Below are positions 57,556 to 64,000 of a DNA stretch of 64,000 nt, one piece after another. The DNA is from Leptodactylus fallax (taxonomy: Eukaryota; Chordata; Amphibia; Anura; Leptodactylidae), in NCBI GenBank assembly GCA_947044405.1, contig CAMRHE010000457.1:670001-734000 (forward strand), read 5' to 3'. Each line of letters begins with the position of its first letter. The first letter of the stretch is position 1. Below the pieces are notes generated by a model. It was not told the DNA's origin, did not search any database, and saw only the letters and a program-made list of their open reading frames with translations. A program made the position numbers and the translations under genes.

Positions 57556-58345
57556 AGATTCATTATAGAATATTTTTTAAAATATAAAAATACAACAATA
57601 CAGAAATATTTTTAAATATGTCCAAACTTCCATTTCATTAACCAATTGTAACAATATTAACATAAACATATAAATATTAACACTTTAGTTTTTTCCTTAC
57701 AACCTGCCACGAGCAATGAGCCTCATAATTTTTCAATATTTCAATTTACAGAGCTCTGCAAGGGCTGTTTTTTGTGCAATCAATTGTATTTTTTATTGCC
57801 ACTGTTACGGATTGCCTAAGATGTTTTGTTACTTTCATAAGGGGTGAGGCAACCAAAAAAATGTGTTTCAGGCATTTCGATGTTTTATTTTCTGTTATAG
57901 TGTTTACTGTACAAGATATGTATCTTTATATCTTATTAGTTCAGGGATTTTCTGACTAACAATATCAATTATGTATACATCTTTGTTTGCTGATTTATTT
58001 TTTATGTAAAGTTGAAAACGGGCGTGATATAATTTTTTACATTTTTGTGTTTTTTATATTAAGTCCCCCTAGGGGAAGATGCAATCAATTGATCACTCAT
58101 ATAATATAATGCAGAATTTGTGGATTGCCATATACTGTACTTTTACTAGTGTTCTATTACTCATTACTTACAGATTACTGGTGTTTACTACAGATCCTTA
58201 GGCCACAAATACCTTATAGGTGGGAATCTGACAGCCAGCCCCCAGATTTAGCTGTTTGAGACTGTAGCTGATCCTGTACTACACAGTATACAGAGCAGAA
58301 AGCAGAAGGCTCCGTACACTGTATAGTAGGTGAGCAGCATTACTG
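57556..58345. mobile_element. fragment related to the TTAA 5.2-kb element tail
   Basis: 'ccaaacttccatttcattaacca' and 'taacactttagttttttcc...cacgagcaatga' match the reading at about 789-920 near the window start. It continues with 'aagtccccctaggggaagatgcaatcaattga', a palindromic module also present at about 39,185-39,225. Confidence 0.5.
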
Positions 58346-59130
58346 CAGCTCAGCTCCCATTGAGATCCATGTCACACCTCTTTAACACACATGTAAGAAC
58401 AAAGATGTGAACCTTCAATAGGCTCCTGACTGTTATGACAACTGAATAGCACTCGATATAATTGCATGGGGCAAGGGGAAAATCTGTAAGAGAACCATTT
58501 AGGTGCCATGTTCATAATCATCTTTGGTCACAATCAACCTTTAAAGGGTTATCAGGTCAAATGGTACTATCACAGGACAAATGTTTGATCACAGTGGGGT
58601 CTGACCTATGAAACCTTCAGCAATAAGGAGAGTGGGGACCAGCAGGTGCCCCTGAGTGTCCTATGTGATTTGAGTGCTGGTGGGCATGACTAGTATTCCA
58701 GATAGTTCAATGCGGCTTCTATATAATGATAATTATAATCTTTTAGCAGTCCCATAGAAGTGAAAAGAACTGCAGTTTAGCATCTGCACTATTTCTCCAT
58801 TCACTTTAGGTATGAGGGAAAAATTGCAGGCTCTCCTATTTAGTGAAGTACTACCGTAGCAGCCGTGGCAGTCCCTGCTGCTTCTTTTTTTTTTTTTTTT
58901 TTTAATTGGCCAAGCAGCTAACAGGCTCTATTTACTTACCGATCCCCGCTCCTGCTCACGGCCATCTCCACTTCCCCATCTGCCATCCAGGGGGTCCCGT
59001 GTGTCTCATATCATGTTGCTGGGGCACCCTGGAGGAAAAAAGGGGAAGCGGAGGTGGCCATGAACAGGAGCGGGGATAGGTAGGTAAGACAGTGGGCCCG
59101 TAGTAAGAGAATTTGTTGAGCGAACTCCAA
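58346..59130. other. intergenic, repeat-like, no gene
   Basis: 'tttaaagggttatcagg' at 58,540 looks like a T2-type left end without a confirmed partner. A T-run lies at 58,886-58,903 with mirrored 'gatccccgctcctg' and 'caggagcggggat' around it (58,943-59,076), a small foldback. Confidence 0.4.
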
Positions 59131-59132
59131 TA

Positions 59133-59515
59133 CTGCTATTATTAAATTATGGGGTCTCTACAGACCCCAGAGTATAATGATTGGAGGCCAGGGAAGATGT
59201 GAGCGAACATAAAAACCAGTGTTACTCACCTCTCCGGCGCGACTCCATGCTGTCTTCGCAGTCACATGGGCCAGGCCAGTGTCGCAACACATAATGGCGC
59301 TGGTGTAATCCACATCTGTGATGTCATTGGAGAGGATCAAAACAGCAGGGAATCACGGCGGAGCCCAGGAGAGGTGAGTACCATTGTTTTTTATGTTTGT
59401 AACCTCCCCTGCGCCTCCGATCATTATACTCTGTGGTTTGAAAAGACCCCATAGTATAATATTATTTTGTTGGTGGTGTACCCCAAAAATTTGTGTTGAA
59501 CCTGAAATTTTTGCG
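59133..59515. mobile_element. MITE-like repeat, GGGGTCT hairpin family, copy 9
   Basis: 'attatggggtctctacagaccccagagtataatgattggaggccaggg' (59,146-59,193) and 'cctcccctgcgcctccgatcattatactctgtggtttgaaaagacccc' (59,403-59,450). Intact hairpin at the left. Confidence 0.68.
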
Positions 59516-59534
59516 ATATTTGCAATAAACACTG

Positions 59535-59880
59535 TTGGGGCCATGATGGTATATAATACTGTGTAGAGGAGCCACTACGGGACATAATACTGCATGCAGG
59601 AGTCACTGTGAGATATTATACTGTATGGAGGCTGCTATGGAACATTATACCGTTTACAGGGGCCACTATGGGACATAATACTTTGCGGATTGGGCACTAT
59701 GGTACATAATACTTTGTGGAGGGGCCACTATAGAACATTATACTGTGTGGAGGGGGCTGGTATATGACATTATACTGTGTGCAGAGGCTGCTATGGGACA
59801 TTATACTGTGAGGAGGGGCTGCTATGTGACATTATACTATGTGGAGGCCACTTTAAGTCATTATAGTGTGTTTAGTTGGA
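59535..59880. repeat. degenerate 30-bp tandem repeat, opposite orientation to the 51-kb array
   Basis: Unit close to 'ggggccactatgggacattatactgtgtgga'. About 11 diverged copies, ending in 'ggggccccaagtcaaagg'. Confidence 0.85.
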
Positions 59881-60789
59881 AGTTAAACTGTTTGGGGGCA
59901 AGGAAAGAGGGTGCTATGCAGTGGGGGGCCCCAAGTCAAAGGTTTGCTATGGGGCCCAGTCTTTGCTAGTTACACCTTTGCCACTATTCATGAGGTCAGA
60001 CCCTCAATGATTAGACATTTTTGTCCTTTCCTGTGGATAGCGGATAAATATAATTTATGTAAAAACCCCTTTAAGACAGCTGCTGACATGATAATGGCTC
60101 CAGAGTCTGTTAGTGAGGAGTTTAAAGTTAGATGATTACATTAGTAAAGAAAAGGATGGAAAATATTCTCTCACCCAAGTGGTGCATCAGGGGTACTAGG
60201 AGGAGCTGGGTACCAACAAAACCCAACCAATTGAAGTGATAGTCAGGTCCCAGGTTGGAAACAGTCAGGTATTTTTAGGGTGGGAAAGTGCCAATAAGGG
60301 GAGGAATCCCATTATAATTTTTTCAATTATTTATTTATTTTGAAAAATACAATGTGTGGTAATTGGTCCCTTCACATCCTGTGGCACTTTCATTCTGGTA
60401 GTTGAGTTCTGCTGGTAGCCAGCTCTTCACTGTACCCCTGATTTATTGGGTAATGAGGTAAAAGTGTGGGTGGCAGTTTTAACCTTTTTGCTGAATAGAA
60501 AGCCTTATTAATGGAACATTGTAGATCAACTATCAGACACCTCTATTGCTAAATGGGTTTTCCAATCATGCAAATATTTTTTATACATGATCAACCATTC
60601 AAATAAATCCTAGGCATGTTAGCTGTGACTTCACATCTACTTTGTGTCCTCTCTTTCAAGATCTGCACCCTCATGCTGCCATCATATTGTCATCGTACAA
60701 TGGGCAGAGTGGGTAGTCCTTACTATGCAGCATGTGACTGTCTGCTTCAGCCTTTATGATCTACAACTGGTTCTATCCCTTTATGATCA
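59881..60789. other. intergenic, no gene recognised
   Basis: Starts with the end of an AGGGGCGTAAC-type repeat (to about 59,985), then unremarkable AT-rich sequence. Confidence 0.35.
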
Positions 60790-60829
60790 TTCCCCTTTTT
60801 TGGCTAAAACAAAAATAGAACAACTTCAA

Positions 60830-61142
60830 ATAGAGCCAGAAGTGAAATTATTATACTTCAATCTCAGGCCTCAGTGAAGAATCTTGGCGTATGATGTCAC
60901 TGTGGAGACAGAGAGAGAGCACCGGAAATTGCAAGAAGGACCAAAAGAGGTGAGGGAAGGTGAGAATAAATGAAGAGACCTTAGAGTATAATAATTTACC
61001 GCAATGCATATCACGGTGGTCATTTTAATTCATCTGAGAAAAATATCAAATTGTTCAGTTTCATTAAAAACCAAACAATTTGGGTTATTTGGATGAAATC
61101 TGGCTCGTGTTGAAGCGGTTCACCCATCTCTAGTGGTGGCTC
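60830..61142. mobile_element. MITE-like repeat, GGGGTCT hairpin family, copy 10
   Basis: Same insertion as copy 1, present in the duplicated segment. The right hairpin arm is partly deleted ('gaatgaagagaccttagagtataat'). Confidence 0.6.
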
Positions 61143-61514
61143 CTTAAATTATTTCAGACAGACCTAGCGGGCTTGTATTGTTTGTCTCATCACTCACACA
61201 TCACACAGGCTTCATTGACTGTACAACATCTGGAGAGTGACACAATGTCAGTGATGGAAAAATTATGTACAGTACTATGTAATATTTTAGAAGAACTGTC
61301 ATGTGTTCGGTACTAAGTTTAGAAGCGAAGTTTCAAATAAGCCACAAAGTTAGATCCTGTTTTGACAAAGTGAGATGACTGTTTAAAATCACAAGTAAGG
61401 ATTTGATTTTTTTAAAGTTGGTACTTATAGGGTACATTCACACAGTGATTTCACCAGGGAAAACAAAAATCTACACTAAAATCACCGAATTAATGGCAAA
61501 TGTTAATGCCAAGG

Positions 61515-61735
61515 ACAACATCTGCAAGGAGTTTGTATGTTCTCCCAGTGTTTGCGTGGGTTTCCTCCAGGTACTCTGGTTTCCTCCCACACTCCAAAGA
61601 CATACTGATAGGGAATGTAGATTGTGAGCCCTATATGGGACAGTGACTGTCAATGTCTGTAAAGCGCTGCGGAAAATGATGGCGCTATATAAGTAAGCAG
61701 AATAAATAATAAATAAAATAAATAATAAATGTTTT
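61515..61735 (+). mobile_element. SINE/L2-type tail
   Basis: 'gtttgtatgttctcccagtgtttgcgtgggtttcctccaggtactctggtttcctcccacactccaaagacat' followed by 'tgtaaagcgctgcgg' and 'ggcgctatataagtaa', ending in AATAAATAAT repeats. This is the well-known 3' tail shared by V-SINEs and L2-type LINEs in vertebrates. It is absent from duplication copy A. Confidence 0.8.
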
Positions 61736-61865
61736 AATACTTTATTGGTAAACATTAAAAACAAATATGATCCCAGGAATAAGGTGATATCGAATAATAC
61801 TGTATAGCAGAATGGGAGTGCTAGCACGGTATAGTCGACCAAAATGCTCTCATCACGTTGGTCCC

Positions 61866-62685
61866 TAATATGATTTATTTCCAAGATAATCTCCTCCCAA
61901 ATAAAATCTGCTATATGTTGGTGTCTGGTGGCTAATATCGTCATATGGCTGATGGTTTCCATTACATTATACCCACAGCCCCCACAGTTTTCTCAGCGCA
62001 GTAGTAGCCAGAACACCAGAGTAAAGGCGTGTCTATATAGCCCAGGTTGTCCTAATACAGTGTCAACCCATCTCACAAATAGGCAGATAGAAGCCATGTA
62101 TGATATTAAATGATTTGCCTTTACGCTGAGAAAGTTATGCCTACATTAGAGACTTATTTGTAGTGTGTGGACAGCATTCTATCATAGGACTTTTGGCTCT
62201 TTAACACACTATAATTGTGGGGCTCTCATTTAATGTGATGCATGGCTTCTATCTTGGTGCATTCACAGTGTATGTAACTCAACAACCCATAGACAACAGC
62301 TGAGTCATTCCTTATTAATTACATGCACTCCAATACTATGGACCATAACAACGGTGTGTCTGTATATCTGAGCACACTCACTTTTAGGATACCCATAGCG
62401 AGGTTCTTTTGAATATTTTGTGTCTCATGAAGTAGTATTTTTATCTATACTTTGGAAACTGCCTATTTGTGAGCAGGGTTGACACTGTATTAGGGCAACC
62501 TGAGCTATATAGACACTTCTTTACTCTGGTGTTCTGGCTACCACTGCACTGAGAAAACTGTGGGGGCTGTGGGTATAATACAATGAAAACCATCAGCCAT
62601 ATGAAAATATTAGCCACCAGACACCCACATATAGCAGATTTTATTTGGGAGGAGATTATCTTGGAAATTAATCATATCAGAAACA
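61866..62685. mobile_element. foldback element with about 225-base arms
   Basis: Left arm 61,866-62,090 ('aagataatctcctcccaaat', 'cccacagcccccacagttttctcagcgcag', 'cctaatacagtgtcaaccc') is mirrored by right arm 62,459-62,685. A unique loop of about 370 bases lies between. No counterpart in copy A. Long frames on the - strand are arm shadows. Confidence 0.88.
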
Positions 62686-64000
62686 TGTATGTAGTTTTAA
62701 TGTGTTTTATTTTATTGCAGTGCCTGGAGTTGTTCAGGAATTAGAGCAACCCATGTGGCAGCAAAAGGAGGTCTAAAATAATAAAAAGTATATTCACCTG
62801 TCCTCAGTGCTCACTTTGTCCACCACTGATGTCCGTTCATGCTGATGCTGCATCAACAGATGTCCTGCGACTCATGTGACCACAATGACTTGATAAGGAA
62901 CCAGACACATGAGGTACAGGACTGCCGGCAATATGGAACCAATGACAACGGAAAATGGTGTGCCAGAGACCTATGCGTGGCACATATTCCCTGATAACCC
63001 CTTTAATTTTGCAGGTGAAACAAATTTATTTTCCATGTTTTACTTGTAAAATCAAAAACTACACTAAAAACCTCATCAAACTGCATGTAGTTTTAACATG
63101 GACAGTGTAAATGCACCCTTAAATTCAAATATGTGTTTGGATACCATACACAATGGCTGGTCAATGAATTAGTTGACTATTTGGCTAGTTTAGCTATAGT
63201 ATAGCAGATTATCCTATGAATAGTGTCCTATTGCTGCTCTAGACTTGATTGTGACTATTCAGCAAAAACAATAAGTTTATAGTCTCTGACACTCATGCCT
63301 CTTAAGAAATTTGGACAATATTTGCATTTTTTCGTGCCGTAACTGATAACTATTACTGCTATAGTCACACTATAATTTATCCCAATTTCTGGTGTAAATT
63401 AAGGCAATACTTCAAAATCAAAGGTGGACCTTCCGCTTCCTATCTAACTGTACCCTCTTTTCTTCCTACCTACCTTAATCATTAAGATGATTTGGCCTTT
63501 TAATAAATCAGATATACACCAATGTACCAGAATGGAAATCTACTGGCATAGATTTCCTGTATAAATAATGCCAAAAAAATGGCATGAGTTATAATAAAAA
63601 TATCAGGTCAAGCCACCCTTGCTCCAGACCGCCCCACTCTCCACCCTGCTTTGTCCACATTTGCAGAAATTGGCATGCTAGGTTCAGAATGGGGGAAGTG
63701 ATGCCCATTTGGTGCAAGAAGGGGGCTTGTGCCAAACGGGCGCCAGATTATCACCCATTTGGTGTAGAGTAATCAATAAATTTCTCCAAAAGTGTTTTCC
63801 TTTCAGAACTCTCAACCCTTCAACTTTAAAGAAATTTTCTCAGCCTTTCCTTTGACTTCCTCTTTTAGTCTTTTCCGATTGCTTCATATAACTAAGAAAA
63901 GAAATAGAGATACACCTAAAAGATTCTTCCTGTAGATTTCTGATGAACATTCCTGCGTGATCCTGAACGTCCTCCACCACCTACAATGAGACTTTCCATC

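Larger units (their letters stand above)
60790..64000 (+). repeat. segmental duplication copy B (partner at 1.42-4.57 kb)
   Basis: Collinear with copy A as described there. It carries extra elements at 61,438-62,690 and lacks about 1.1 kb that copy A has. The window ends inside the - strand conserved block (from about 63,800). In copy A that block is followed 1.3 kb later by the + strand Ig exons. Confidence 0.85.

Noticed and set aside
61471..61962. 163-codon - strand frame with hydrophobic stretch
   Set aside because: Runs across a SINE/L2 tail and a foldback arm, both absent from the paralogous segment at 2.1 kb.

Overview
This window looks like nuclear DNA from a frog or toad. It is AT-rich, intron-dominated vertebrate sequence. 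It is packed with element types typical of amphibian genomes: three Tc1/mariner copies, TTAA-flanked foldback MITEs, hAT-like MITEs with CAGGTGTGAAC-type ends, an L1-type LINE end, and a gypsy-style solo LTR. No bacterial operons, tRNA, rRNA or CRISPR arrays are visible. Species assignment is inference.

The only host coding sequence I can support is a set of exons of immunoglobulin-superfamily receptors. Each exon is bounded by AG and GT and is in phase 1-1. On the + strand there is a broken V-set exon (5,943-6,319) followed by an intact one (6,974-7,312). On the - strand, read from high to low coordinate, there is a V-set exon (38,553-38,173), a second (33,552-33,211), an NKp30-like VJ-type exon (32,327-31,962) and a transmembrane exon (30,514-30,422). 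The first two - strand domains are paralogues of the two + strand domains, so the locus is an inverted pair. A conserved ~230-base block lies head-to-head with each side: on the - strand at 4.4-4.65 kb and on the + strand at 55.4-55.6 kb. The family is closest, by my reading, to PILR/Siglec-like paired receptors plus an NCR3-like domain. Signal-peptide and cytoplasmic exons were not found.

The left 1.4-4.6 kb recurs in direct orientation at 60.8-64.0 kb. The window therefore spans about one period (about 59.4 kb) of a tandem segmental duplication, and another + strand receptor unit is predicted just beyond the right edge. Insertions found in only one copy give a relative history.

Layout: 0-1.1 kb inverted repeat-element tail; 1.4-4.6 kb duplication copy A; 5-7.3 kb + strand receptor exons; 7.7-9.3 kb decayed Tc1; 11-28.9 kb MITEs, LINE, minisatellites and foldbacks; 29.8-38.6 kb - strand receptor exons with a 46-bp minisatellite inside the large intron; 38.7-39.8 kb DNA transposon; 39.9-46.7 kb Tc1 split by a 5.2-kb TTAA element; 47.9-49.4 kb third Tc1; 49.5-60 kb repeats, a solo LTR and the + strand conserved block; 60.8-64 kb duplication copy B.
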